64,000 nucleotides of DNA. Source: Anisodus tanguticus. Taxonomy: Eukaryota; Streptophyta; Magnoliopsida; Solanales; Solanaceae. Under the pieces are notes generated by a model that saw nothing but the letters and a program-made list of their open reading frames with translations, was not told where the DNA came from and ran no database searches. This document shows, piece by piece, positions 22,601-30,925 of this stretch; position 1 is the stretch's first letter, and each line of letters opens with the position of its first letter. Location: contig CM067548.1 in NCBI GenBank assembly GCA_034509755.1, forward strand, positions 10,871,188 to 10,935,187, in the 5' to 3' direction. The position numbers and the translations under genes were made by a program.

Positions 22601-25227
22601 TTTGAAAAAGTCCACTTCGAACAAAAGTTAAGTGCTTCTCCTGGTTGGTGTCTAGGAAAGCATGCCTGACACATGAGAGGCTAAAAGGAAGGGGGATGCA
22701 TATAGCATCCAGATGTTTCTGGTGTAATGAAGCAGAGGAGACAAATAGCCACCTCTTCTTACATTGCAAAGTCACTTCCCAGCTTTGGTCCATCTTATTT
22801 ATTCTCAATCACAATAGTCAATGCCAAAACACACAGCAGACCTTTTGAGCTGCTGGATGAGGAGAGGGGGAAGCAAAAGCCAAAAGAAATGGAGTATAAA
22901 CCCAACATGCATATGGTAGACAGTATGTAGAGCGAAATGTGAGATGTTTTGAGGGTTAATTCAATTCCATCCAACACATCAAATGAAATTGTATCATAAC
23001 CCTGTATTTTTGGTGTAAAGAAGAACAAACATGCCCTTAGAGCTGAGGAATACAACATTACCAGTTTTAAAAAATAAATATCTAGAAAGGTTAGTCCCTG
23101 TAACTTTGTGATTAGAACTATAGTATGTAGGGTTTTTGAACACACCATTTAAACCCCAATGCCTTGAGGGAATAATTAAGCTGTGCAAATCCTATTCTCC
23201 TACTTTTCTTTCTCAACACCTATTATCAAAGTTAAGGGCTTATCTAATAGTTTATAGACTTAGATTTTGGGGAGGTTATTGAATCGAGGAGGATGAGTGA
23301 AGTGAAGTAAATCGAAGGGATTGCTTAGATTGACAAACTGGGGTTTGAATCACTCTATTGTATCCTGATTTTGCTTCTTGAATTTAATGGCAAGAATGGA
23401 GTTGGACGTGAATCTTTCATGTCCCAAAAGTTTTAAGAATAATATTCAAAATTTTAATGTAGTCACAAATTGGGTGTGTACTTATAATCAATAATCAAAA
23501 GTTATCTCTGCATAAATGAAACAAAAGAGTAAAATGATTCTAACATGAATTAAGCAGGAAATTTATTGGAGGTAAGGAGTTTTTCTTTGGGGTGTGGGGG
23601 GTGTGGGTGGGAGGGATGAAACTAACCTCCTTAACCAGTTGGATTGGGTGGCAATTCCACCATCCACATTCGATTGTCTTCATCTCACAACCAAGCAGAG
23701 AATGATTTGCAGTAGCGTGGGCCTTGGCCCTGTTCTGCACTTGGCTATCAACTGAACCCTTGGCACTTACAACTGTTGGGATACAGTAATGTATATAATT
23801 CTTGCTTCATCAAATTTGTTCAATAGATTTGCCCTGCTCTCTATTGGAAATTTGAGTTCCCTTGTATCTCAAGCACCAATTTTTCCTACAATGTATGTTG
23901 TTTTGTACTTTCTTGTTCGAAGTCTTCCTTACAAGAGAAAACTCATCCGGATCTCGAGCACTCATTTTCCTCCACATAGATTGATTACCCTTGTGAACTC
24001 AGATATTACCTACTGAAATATTCAACTTGGCGACCAGCCACTTGTTCTTGTCCAACTCTTCATTACGATAATATCCTTAGGTGGCTCTCTTACCTATTGT
24101 TTCATCTCTATACTATGTTTTCCTCTTCAAGTCAATATGAGTTCTTTCAGTGCTTGAAACATTGACATTGTAGTTGTAATGGTCCAATTTCATTACCATC
24201 CATTTAAACCAATTTCGAGATCTCTAAGAACATGTTCTCTTTCCTTGTGCATTGTTGGAGTTGGGTCATTAATAACCATTCATTTTACTTTTCAGGACTG
24301 AAACCGAGTATGTGAGCCAGATGCTGACAAAGATCAAACGGTTTGCGCAACACCATTCCTGTCATGTTTGGTTTGTCGCACATCCAAGACAGGTTGGTTG
24401 ACTTGAATTTTTGTGTTACTACTGCATTGCTGCTTTTTTCTATTCAATATGATCATCAAACATGTTTTGCCAGTTGCATCATTGGGTAGGAGGTCCTCCA
24501 AATCTGTACGATATTAGCGGAAGTGCACACTTCATAAACAAATGTGATAATGGAATTGTTATTCATCGTAACAGAGACCCTTCGGCTGGCCCCGTGGATC
24601 AAGTGCAGGTTTGATTTTGCTTAGTTAAGATCATTAGTTGTTTACCTTAGATGTTGAATATTACTAAAAGTTCTTTTATATAACTCTAGGTCTGTGTAAG
24701 AAAGGTACGGAATAAAGTTAGTGGAACAATTGGTGATGCCTTCTTATCATATGACAGGTACTTTATTTTTTAATGCCAACTCCTTCATATTATTTTGTAT
24801 CTTATGTTATTATTTCTTCTTGCAACATGTCATGTACTAAGAACTCATAGTGAAACTGGATCTGCTTATATTTTAAATGTGATCTCATAGCTCATTTACT
24901 TCTGAGGAATATTTCCTTTCGCTGTTTTTCACTACAAAATGAAGGATGTTTCTGATAGTGTCGGAATTGGTGTAAATCAACACCCTTTTGTTTTTAAATA
25001 AAAGGGAACTTTTCTTTGATCTTTGGGACTTAGTGCCTTACACTGTAACACTCTGAAAACTCAGCTCCTCATTGCCCCACAGATCGAATGAAAACCATGA
25101 AAGAGAGTCTATTCAAAATAGCAATTTCTTGAAGTGTGAAATATTGTGATTTGAGGTGCTTGCTTCTCGATTTTGCAGGGTTACTGGTGAATTTATGGAC
25201 ATTGATGAGCACCCTAGTAAAGGCTAG
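1602..25227 (+). CDS. TWINKLE: TWINKLE-like organellar DNA primase-helicase (3' portion, 14 exons)
   Basis: Exons: 1602-1667, 1757-1873, 2208-2255, 2345-2430, 2527-2587, 3300-3482, 4452-4583, 12682-12743, 13436-13519, 17189-17320, 24296-24392, 24474-24608, 24690-24757, 25179-25227 (stop TAG 25225-25227). They join in frame to 439 codons. The first exons carry the TOPRIM motifs of the primase half (VEGEMDK; ATDGDPPG). The helicase half has Walker A (GVPNSGKSEW), SMENR, Walker B (GLVIDPYNELDH), FVAHPRQL and GSAHFINKCDNG, all of the RecA-like DnaB/T7 gp4 class. Plant TWINKLE homologues are nuclear-encoded and act in chloroplast and mitochondrial DNA replication. The N-terminal half and targeting peptide lie left of the window. 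All introns are GT-AG except the one at 12744-13435, which has a GC donor. No frameshift or stop is seen, so the gene looks functional despite three very large introns. Exon borders were placed by protein homology and splice consensus. Confidence 0.93.
2588..3299 (+). other. TWINKLE intron, nothing recognised
   Basis: A 712-bp GT-AG intron between the exon ending in DANE and the exon starting VLMYLGPG. Unique-looking AT-rich sequence; no repeat or RNA gene recognised. Confidence 0.7.
3796..4024 (+). mobile_element. tRNA-derived SINE with target-site duplication
   Basis: The element starts with a tRNA-like head: ggtggtctagcggttaaaa resembles an A box and a B-box-like stretch (gggaccaaaagtcgaaac) lies near 3843-3860. 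A tRNA-unrelated body and a short A-rich end (gaaaagaaaaaaaa) follow. The 11-bp direct repeat tacttaatcaa lies at 3785-3795 and 4025-4035. Position: intron after the LNQLYN exon of TWINKLE. The exact SINE family is not assigned. Confidence 0.78.
4895..5034 (-). repeat. 3' LTR of the Copia element
   Basis: 140 bp, closely similar to 9120-9259, with TG/CA ends. The polypurine tract follows on the plus-strand side at about 5035-5045 (ctccccctcaa, i.e. TTGAGGGGGAG on the minus strand). Confidence 0.92.
4999..5702 (-). pseudogene. Copia RNase H and polyprotein C-terminus (broken)
   Basis: Two minus-strand open stretches. 5439-5702 carries MRLVGKLNYLTVTRLDISF and the LRYIKSAPGKGLF region typical of the RT-RNase H linker in Copia. 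4999-5358 carries the RNase H end (VCESKEAFHIASN, HERTKHIEIDSHFFRE, DQLADIFTKSL). They are in different frames, so the C-terminus is interrupted. The family part is recognised by motif. Confidence 0.85.
5884..6476 (-). pseudogene. Copia reverse transcriptase (broken into frames)
   Basis: 6207-6476 begins the RVT_2-type domain: TWELVPLPSGKSTVGCRWVY, then LKARLVAKGYIQ and FSPVAKI. 5884-6108 holds LYGLKQSPRTWF and the catalytic YVDD box (VVYVDDIVITS). The two parts are in different frames with a degenerate join at about 6047-6232, so no full-length enzyme can be read. Confidence 0.88.
6480..7140 (-). pseudogene. Copia integrase-RT linker region (degenerate)
   Basis: An open stretch at 6587-7045 matches the integrase C-terminal region (LKCVFLGYSRVQNKYRCFSP is the usual Copia junction motif), followed by a low-complexity Pro/Ser/Thr linker before the RT. 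A stop near 6480 separates it from the RT. Confidence 0.75.
7157..8074 (-). pseudogene. Copia GAG-pre-integrase and integrase core, catalytic residues altered
   Basis: 7469-8074 shows the pre-integrase zinc-binding motif (HKRLGHPS ... CESCQLGN) and the start of the integrase core. 7157-7459 holds the rest (FHSDNVLEYKS; HNGVAKRKNRHLIE). Two positions of the D,D-35-E triad appear lost: the first D of the usual HxDxWGPS is N (HYNIWSPS), and the E of the usual GVAERKNR is K (GVAKRKNR). A frame break separates the two parts. Confidence 0.87.
8029..8929 (-). pseudogene. Copia gag (broken)
   Basis: 8029-8484 encodes a helical gag segment (RMTNLKKQESNMSAYLGKV; LTLTRLPTDLDSVRDQIL) followed by a zinc-knuckle-like CNYCRMFGQSREMSC. 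The canonical CCHC has lost its His. The more N-terminal gag continues in other frames toward 8929. Confidence 0.78.
9101..9119 (-). other. Primer-binding site of the Copia element
   Basis: The minus strand immediately inside the 5' LTR reads TGGTATCAGAGC, complementary to the 3' end of plant initiator tRNA-Met, as in most plant LTR elements. Confidence 0.85.
9120..9259 (-). repeat. 5' LTR of the Copia element
   Basis: 140 bp, pairs with 4895-5034. The differences between the LTRs are scattered substitutions, so the insertion is not very recent. Confidence 0.92.
9356..9850. mobile_element. Possible degraded MITE related to the TGTTGCTCGGAC family
   Basis: The left part reads tgttgctcggacccttc and the right part (near 9820-9845) contains gtgcggctgtgccgag, an imperfect inverted counterpart. 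The interior is AT-rich. The termini are too diverged for a confident boundary and no target duplication was found. Confidence 0.35.
10287..10686. mobile_element. MITE-like element with GTTGCTCGGACTC terminal inverted repeats
   Basis: The left end ggttgctcggactc and the right end gagtcctcgcaact are imperfect inverted repeats (roughly 13 of 16 positions pair). Inside are the GGGTGCGGGTATCCG-type subterminal blocks seen again near 9356-9440. About 400 bp; superfamily not determined. Confidence 0.5.
10690..11591 (+). mobile_element. 5'-truncated L1-type LINE, zf-RVT end
   Basis: The open stretch 10749-11129 encodes the C-terminal domain of a plant LINE ORF2: FSVKSAYKCI, then WKLIWKVKIPHKVACFSWL and the zinc-binding end CFFCETETEIINHLFLHC. 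A 3' UTR-like stretch and an A-rich tail (ttataaaaaaaaa) end it at about 11591. Everything 5' of the last domain is missing. A diverged direct repeat of about 45 bp lies at 10188-10232 and 11592-11637, outside this LINE plus the MITE-like element. Confidence 0.82.
11592..12681 (+). other. TWINKLE intron sequence with a lone Stowaway-like terminus
   Basis: Mostly unrecognised AT-rich intron sequence. At about 12150-12173 the string acataaattgggatagaggg followed by agta matches the right end of the Stowaway elements found elsewhere in this window. No left terminus is visible, so it is at most a remnant. Confidence 0.5.
12744..13435 (+). other. GC-AG intron of TWINKLE
   Basis: The exon ends ..GATGTGAG and the intron starts GCAAGT, the consensus of the rare GC donor class. 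The next exon (acceptor tgcag at 13431-13435) starts ATACGGGG, and the Arg codon is split AG|A. No nearby GT donor keeps the frame: using GT at 12748 leads to a stop within a few codons of the next exon. Confidence 0.85.
13783..14095 (+). mobile_element. Degraded TRIM-like element
   Basis: Two diverged repeats of about 105 bp (about 13783-13895 and 13995-14095) share gggcaatcttcacctcg-type and ggttgagttaggt-type blocks. Between them is tggtattagagcc, a tRNA-Met-like primer site just after the first repeat. The layout matches the intact TRIM at 53273-53560. Boundaries are approximate and no target duplication was seen. Confidence 0.55.
14732..14908. repeat. Two-copy tandem repeat of about 89 bp
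   Basis: ttcgagctagctttctta occurs at 14741 and 14830, and the flanking AT-rich sequence (tttatgtt.. before; attcataa.. and tttttagcaatt after) repeats with the same spacing. Intronic; no function evident. Confidence 0.7.
15665..16744 (+). mobile_element. 5'-truncated RTE-clade LINE with (TTG)n tail
   Basis: The open stretch 15677-16286 encodes the C-terminal part of RTE ORF2, downstream of the RT: YLGSIIQGNGEIDDDVTHRI, RPTMPYGAECWS, MLRWMCGHTRRDRI, LRWFGHVQRRD. The 3' UTR ends with the ccccagaccccac..gtgggatttcac block and a (TTG)n tail at about 16720-16744, the usual end of plant RTE elements and of SINEs that borrow their machinery. A perfect 14-bp direct repeat, tgtgtgttggtagg, flanks it (15651-15664 and 16745-16758), so the whole insertion is delimited. 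It lies sense in a TWINKLE intron. Confidence 0.92.
17009..17031 (+). mobile_element. LINE micro-insertion (3' end plus poly-A only)
   Basis: The 23-bp insert (atgttaccattat plus an A run) is identical in 22 positions to the 3' terminus of the LINE ending at 11591. It is flanked by a perfect 15-bp duplication, atattgttcaacttc, at 16994-17008 and 17032-17046. Confidence 0.8.
18260..20000 (+). pseudogene. LINE ORF1 (DUF4283-type gag-like protein), broken
   Basis: The best stretch is 18732-19262: VIQFLFEFQSN, then LEWEKQGSRLKLDWWTP, LPLQLWSSKVMKEIGDLYGG and ETSLKSHLRWA, the pattern of the DUF4283 domain in plant L1 ORF1. Further stretches continue in other frames to the ORF2 start. A G run at about 18454-18468 lies inside and shifts the frame. 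Confidence 0.75.
20008..22860 (+). pseudogene. LINE ORF2 (endonuclease, reverse transcriptase, zf-RVT), broken
   Basis: It starts with an ATG followed by KILSWNVRGLNND, the first motif of the APE-type endonuclease. A stop interrupts soon after. VETKLG and GGIVVMWD follow at 20121-20396. RT motifs: DKAPGPDGFPMNFYQ (21339 on), LMPKKMG..FRPISLR (about 21480-21540), LGFRQGDPLSPFLF (about 21888) and SLYADDTVIF (about 22035). The end domain has ASRCFWCNEAEETNSHLFLHC (22706-22768). RT and end domain are closer than usual, so an internal deletion is likely. Confidence 0.85.
23066..24295 (+). other. TWINKLE intron sequence, nothing recognised
   Basis: AT-rich intron between the L1 remnant and the TETEYVSQ exon. 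A short T/G-rich stretch at 23575-23620 is the only unusual composition. No repeat family recognised. Confidence 0.6.
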
Positions 25228-25720
25228 AAAATTCTGGATATTCTTCCATTGTACATAATGCGTACGATACTTGACTTTTGATGAGAGATGATAGCTCGGA
25301 CAAGCAGTTGGAGCCATATGGGACCTTGTGTGGAAAATCAGGCGGAAAAATCTCAGTGATTACCCATTGGCTGGCGTAATATGTATTGGAGCAGTGTGCC
25401 TAGTGATGTTTCTTCTCTTTAGTTGCTCTTGTAAGATAAGGTAACAAGCAACGTATTAAGCTGTTGTACCTTAGAGCACCCATTATCTTAGGGTAATACC
25501 CTCGCAGGACAGCGGCACTAGATGGAGGTGTTGGAAGCCTTAAATTATCCCAGCTTCAGCTGTTGTAAATTATTCAGTAATGATTTATGTGCGCGCGCTT
25601 GATTCCCTGCAGATTAACTAGTGCAGACCGACTGATAGTGAGTGCTTAGGTGAGCAGATGCCATATTCTCAAGTTACAAATGTACGTGTTATTATAAAAG
25701 AACATTACAGTTTCTATGTT
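25228..25720 (+). other. Probable 3' UTR of TWINKLE
   Basis: Sequence after the TAG at 25225-25227 in the last exon. The end is not defined: no clean AATAAA was found. AT-rich stretches near 25690-25720 could serve as the plant-type near-upstream element. Confidence 0.4.
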
Positions 25721-26620
25721 TTTGGAGGGCTTATTTCTGAATGAATTGTTTTAGTATTGAGGCGGTTTATTTGTTCTGTTAAGTATCTCTTTGTAAAATT
25801 AATTAGGTTTATGTTCAAAATGCGAGATTGTTATGTCGTACTGTTTTCACTTATCTACAATAGGATCTTGTGGAATTTTTAAAGTAAATTTTCCTATTAA
25901 TGATTGAAGGGAAGCATTCTCCACAATCCTTCTGTCACGGGTATTATTGGACCAAAACTCCTTCGCCCTATCAATCTTCTTATGATATAAGAAAATATGT
26001 ATTATGTTAATATTGTAGGAGTTTTTCTAACCAATTACATTTTATTAGCCAGTAGGTTAATGTTATCCCCTTTTTGTTTTCCGTTAGATGCCAACACCAC
26101 AAGGTGGGCTTTTTCACCTTTTACTCATCCAATTCTTGTTCACCATTCTGCCCAGCATAACTTATCTGGATGAGGATATCAAACCTTGCTTACCTTCTAC
26201 TGCAATATCCATTTTTAACTGTAACACTGAGCCAAAAACTAAACCCACTTTCAGAGGAGATTAATGATATTCATTTTTTAATTTTGAACTTGAAAAGTAT
26301 AATAAAAGCTCTGATTTTTAAGTAGACAACAAATGTGTAATAGAAAGTAAATGCACTAAAATTGATACTTCCATTTAGTTGCTAAAATCCGCCTATTGCA
26401 GGGTTCTATTTTTACTCATTAAGGACACTTCCATTTAGTTACTAGTTTATACAATTCATTTTTTTCCTTTATTTCAATTTGATAAAATTTCAGTATTAAG
26501 TGAAATTGGTTATATTAGTAAAGCCATTTCTTTTATTCCATATATAGGTAGTTTTTATAACTTTTGATTGAGGAAGGACTCCTATTAATTCTTTAAACAT
26601 GTAATTTGGATAAACTTTCT
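25721..26620. other. Intergenic sequence, nothing recognised
   Basis: AT-rich; ttccatttagtt occurs twice (about 26370 and 26429). No gene, RNA or transposon supported. Confidence 0.5.
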
Positions 26621-27560
26621 ATTTGAGTGCTATTTGCCTCGCATTTTTAGTGTTTTTATTGGCATTGCTAGTGTTAAGTTGTAATGATTTGAGCCTAATT
26701 GTAATTTTTGTATGTGTTGGAGGCGTTAGGGCCAAAAGAAACGACTTCAAAATGAGAGGCGCCACGACACTTGGGAAAAACTCAACGATCAGGCGACGCG
26801 ATGCACCCCCATCACGCTCAAAACAAACCTCAAGAATTGTCGTGGCCCTGTCGCGCTATTTAGGAGTCCCAAAGCTATTGCCCAGGAAGCGGTCAGACGT
26901 ACGTACTTCCAGCTTCGATAAGAAAATAGTATTTTTGTCTGGGACTCTGCTATATCGTATAAACAGACATCAACCTATTTTCTCAAGAGAGGACGACTAG
27001 AGCGACTTTCGACCACTGAATCATCACATTTTTCTATCTTTCATCTTTTACTTGTAATTAATACCCGTGAATTTGCTACCATGACTCTGGTTGGCGATCT
27101 TTTTATGTTCTAGGGCTATGAGATTTTCTTGAATGTTGCATTTAAAGCTTGAATTGCTTTCGATTGAGTTAATTTTTCAATTAGGTGTTTGATTATTTAA
27201 TTGCTTGATCATCAATTGAATGTCTACAAATCTTGAATTGACCACAAATGTGGAATATCTTGATTGTGATAGGCAAGTTCTTGAGCCTAGGCATTAGGGA
27301 ATGAATTCACGATTGGGATACACGTATATCTAATCATCTTGCTTAATTATTTTTATAAAAATTATATGTGTATTCTTGTTGACCCTAATTTCATAATATA
27401 TAGGCGTTACGGTAACTTGAATAGTTGAGTAAGACATGAAAAGATTATTGCGAGAAATATTAACTGTATTATTTAATAACTTGTTGATTGCAATTTATTA
27501 TTTAGCATGATTTTAGGATTTTTTTTCTATTCTAATTGTAAGAATAAAATAATTATTGTA
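26621..27560 (+). other. Possible degenerate LTR of a Gypsy (Tat/Ogre-like) element
   Basis: The stretch moves from a GC-richer block (26720-26900) through tctgggactctgctatatcgtataaac-like TATA-containing sequence (about 26938-26965) to ttgtaattaatacccgtgaa and then long AT-rich sequence. That is the layout of some solanaceous LTRs. No partner LTR and no ends were found. The 125-codon open stretch at 26623-27000 has no recognisable domain. Confidence 0.3.
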
Positions 27561-27806
27561 CTCCCTCTGTTTCAAAAAGTGTCTTAATTTCCTTTTTAGT
27601 ACGTTTAAAAAAGAATGTCTCTTTCCTTTTTTGGCAACTCTTTCATTCTAACTTTTCACATGATATGTTTAAGACTACAAGATTAAAAGTCATTTTTGTA
27701 CATTCAACACATCTTTAATTTAAGACCACAAGATTCAAAAGTCTTCTCTACTTTCTTAAACGTTGTGCCAAGTCAATACCAAACAATCTTTTTGAAACAG
27801 AGGGAG
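27561..27806. mobile_element. Stowaway MITE
   Basis: A 246-bp element. Its terminal inverted repeats ctccctctgtttcaaaaag and ctttttgaaacagagggag (right end) are followed through the TA target duplication at 27559-27560 and 27807-27808. The CTCCCTC start and TA target are typical of Stowaway (Tc1/mariner). Confidence 0.93.
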
Positions 27807-28784
27807 TAATTGATTGTCTTTCCTTAATTAGCTATAGAATTCACTAAATACCAATTTTCATGGGATGTAAAGACACTTAAAATACAAAAGAAACATTTTT
27901 TCTTCTCAACTTCTTCATGGGATCAGAGCAATTGTTGTCTTTTAAAGTGAGCTTCTTCCTATTCCAGAACTAGGGTTTCATAGGCTGAGTTTTCTCCGTT
28001 ATTTCCTTACCTTTTCTAGTGAAAGTCTCTATGCAAAGCAGGTTTGTTACCCTTCGTCAGTCCAATACTCAAAGCGACCCACCAGGAGGTTTATCTCTAT
28101 CGTGCAACCTATCCCCAAAAAACCCACTGCTGAAACCCCCCCACGCCTTCAGGCACCACTAGTCAGTTGACCTACGACATCACACGCTTCACATGCTGGC
28201 GTGTGATTGATGGAATATGAAAATAAAAGAATCCTTAAATCTAAGAACAAGAAAGTAAAGATAGGTGGATTGACACAGATGAAATTATTTGATAACTAAA
28301 ACTCTTTGATAGCTAAAATTCTCAATTAATGGAACCAATAAGCACATAATCTATTAAGTTATCCTCAAGGGGCATGATCCACCTTGCAAACTACCTCTCA
28401 ACATCAACAAGCAATCATGGCTTCACCACGTCTTATATGAGCTTACTCTTGGAATATTCAACATAACTCGGTATTATTTAAGTGTCAAAATGACTTAAGC
28501 TAGCAATTTATAATCTATTGCAAAAGAAAAGTAATCTAAAATGAGGCACTTGCCGAAATAGCCACCAATTGGCCGAAAAACTTTGATGAAGCTTGACTTG
28601 CATCATTCTCCCCTTCTTGAAAAGAATTTGACCTCAAATTCAAGGGATCAACTACACTCATCCAATAAGAAGAAAACATGCCATCACTACAAAAGTGATT
28701 AGTACTAGAGATATCCTCAAGGATCATCTCAACATGAGAATCATCATAAGCAAATAAGTAGTAGAGGAAAGTCGACAAGAGGAA
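27807..28784. other. Intergenic, unrecognised repetitive-looking sequence
   Basis: Contains a CCC-rich stretch at about 28110-28160 and AT-rich sequence. From about 28536 the minus strand becomes similar in style to the retroelement remnant described next. No confident feature. Confidence 0.4.
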
Positions 28785-28885
28785 ATTGCTCAAATGGTAA
28801 GTATTGTCCACCTTCAACCCGAAGGTTGTAGGTTTGAGTCACCAAGGGAGAAAAAATGAGGGAGCTCTTGGGCGAAGGAGTTTTT
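28785..28885 (+). mobile_element. Possible tRNA-derived SINE head
   Basis: tgctcaaatggtaagta resembles an A box and gtaggtttgagtcacc a B box at suitable spacing (about 28787-28845). A short body and an A/T-rich end (ttaaaaataaagg) follow. No target duplication was found. Confidence 0.45.
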
Positions 28886-29368
28886 TTAAAAATAAAGGAA
28901 AGTGTCCCTTAATTCAAATTCACCTATAAAACTCTTATTGGACACATATGCCTCACCACAAAAATAAGAGGCCTTACAAGAATAAATTTGGCAAGGAAAG
29001 CACCAACCAAAGTAATATCATCAAAATTACTCACAACTTCAAAGTCAAATTCAATTATAGACATAGGACTACTCAATGATGACACGATACTCTTAACACC
29101 AAGGTAACTCCTTACTAGAATCTTCATCAAGGAATGGATTAGATTCTAAGAGGTCACTTGAATTAAGTCATGCATGAATATCATTGTTAAAGATAGGTGG
29201 AGAATCATACAAAAGCTCACAATCCATAACATTAGAGGAAGAAATGTCACTAGTGGGGTCCTCAAGTAATCAAGTAAGTCAACTCCCTCCTCAACTAGAG
29301 ATGAATTCTCCTTCGACACTTTAACACCATTACCTTCAACGCAAGCATATCTCTTATCGTACATCAAC
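28886..29368 (-). pseudogene. Degenerate retroelement coding remnant
   Basis: Minus-strand open stretches at 29146-29367 and 28924-29130 with scattered frames (acidic segment SLVEEGVDLLDYL). The style fits the variable region between gag and pol of solanaceous Gypsy elements, but no diagnostic domain is present. It is cut at 29369 by the start of an LTR. Confidence 0.35.
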
Positions 29369-30925
29369 TGTAACGACCATTTTCGTCGTTACTGGTCTTT
29401 CACTTACTTTTTCCAAAATGCCCCTCTGATAACCTCTTATATGTGTTTTTGGTTGGAATTGAAGATTAGAAGTTCCTAAGTTTATTTTGATTGGAAACTA
29501 TTTGACTGGATAGTTGACTTTTGTGTTGTATCCGAACTGGAATTCTAATGATTCTGTTAGGTCCGGAAGGTGATTTTGGTCTTGGGAGAGGGGTCGGTTC
29601 GATTCTCGAGGACTTGAGGGTATTTTTGTTTTTTTTGGTTTGGTTTTCATGTTTTGGCCGTTGGGGGTTGACTTGGTCAACGGGACCTCATATAACGATT
29701 TCGAGTGCGGAAATAGGTTTATAGCATGTTTTTATGTTAGGCTGCATATTAGGTTTGTGTCCAAGGGGTCTCAGATGAGTCTCGGGGTTTTGGGGTGAAA
29801 ATGGGAAGTGCCAGATTTTTTTTTCTGGTTTCTATTCTGGTGTGCTTCATTGTGTTCGCGATGAAGAGATTGGGTTCTGGGCCGGGTTGGCTGACCATCG
29901 CAATAGTGATAGTTTAGCTGCATTCGCGAGGCATTGGGCCGAGTCAGTCTCGCATTCGTGAGGTGGTCTCGCGTTCGCGATGTATGAATGATGCCTGGAC
30001 ATATTTTAAAACCCCAAATCGTGTTTTGACTCCCCATTCTCATATTTTCCACTTAGAAGCTCGATTTTGGGAGACTTGAAGAGTCTTTTGTAAGAATTAT
30101 CATTTGGGTAAGATTCCAAACACCTTTTCATGATTATTTCATAGTTTAATAAGATGTTTTATGCTAAGATTCTTGAATTAAGGTAGGTAAAATAGAGATT
30201 TGAAACCCTATGCATGAAATCGAGTTTTCTTCGATTAAACATGAATTACTGGTTGTATTTCAACTATTTTTGATATATAGACTCTATGAGTCACGTGTAA
30301 ACTAATTTTGAACTAAATTTCATATTTTTCCCTTTGTGGCTAGGAATCCTATTTTGCGTGACTTTTTGGGTTCAGATTTAAAATATATCAAAATGGGTAC
30401 CATTGGGTTAGTATTACTTTTTAGAATAATATTTTGACCATATTGAACTCGATTTTCTTATGAAATGACTATATTGTCCCTCGAGGTTGGAAATGGGTTT
30501 TAAACTAACTTTTCTACCAGAAATTCTCCTAAGACTATTATGGGTATCCTTCGAATCTTGTGTTAACGTAAAAATTCAAAATTGTTAGACTTTTCTTATT
30601 CGGAGATGTTTCGAAATATGAAAACTTGAGTTAGATAGTTCGTGGTGCTCGTTCGGCCATCCAGATAGGTTACGACTTATCTTCTGGTTGTATATTTTAT
30701 TCCAAATGTATACTTAGAAGATCTTGTACAATTCGAACCAGATTTCTTGGGTAGTGATGTATTCCACATTTTCATATATCTATTGTTTTTAGATTTCTAT
30801 TTTTTTTATTTATGTTGTTGGATGAATTTGTAAGGGACGGATTCATCTACCAGGTGGAAAAGGGTAGGTGCCCACACGAATAGATTTCATATTCTAGAAT
30901 AGATTTCTATTGGGTTCGTATGAAG
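29369..30925 (+). repeat. Gypsy (Tekay/Del-like) LTR, 5' end and internal-deletion copy
   Basis: Starts with TGTAACGACC, the usual start of solanaceous Tekay/Del LTRs. The regularly spaced ttcgcga/gttcgcgat blocks (29850-29975) of such LTRs follow. Near 30690 the sequence jumps (tacgacttatcttctgg then ttgtatattttat) over about 1.4 kb that is present in later copies. It then runs to the LTR-end motif ggtaggtgcccacacgaa (about 30865-30882). Confidence 0.65.

Larger units (their letters stand above)
17860..23065 (+). mobile_element. L1-type LINE, nearly full span but heavily degraded
   Basis: A GC-richer 5' UTR-like start (about 17860-18250) is followed by a DUF4283-type ORF1, an ORF2 with endonuclease and RT motifs and a zf-RVT end, then a 3' UTR with a short A-rich end near 23050-23065. 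Both ORFs carry many stops and frameshifts. No convincing target duplication was found, so the ends are approximate. It lies sense in the 7-kb TWINKLE intron. Confidence 0.82.

Noticed and set aside
26623..27000. 125-codon open frame as a gene
   Set aside because: No domain, unusual composition across an LTR-like stretch, no supporting splice or promoter context.
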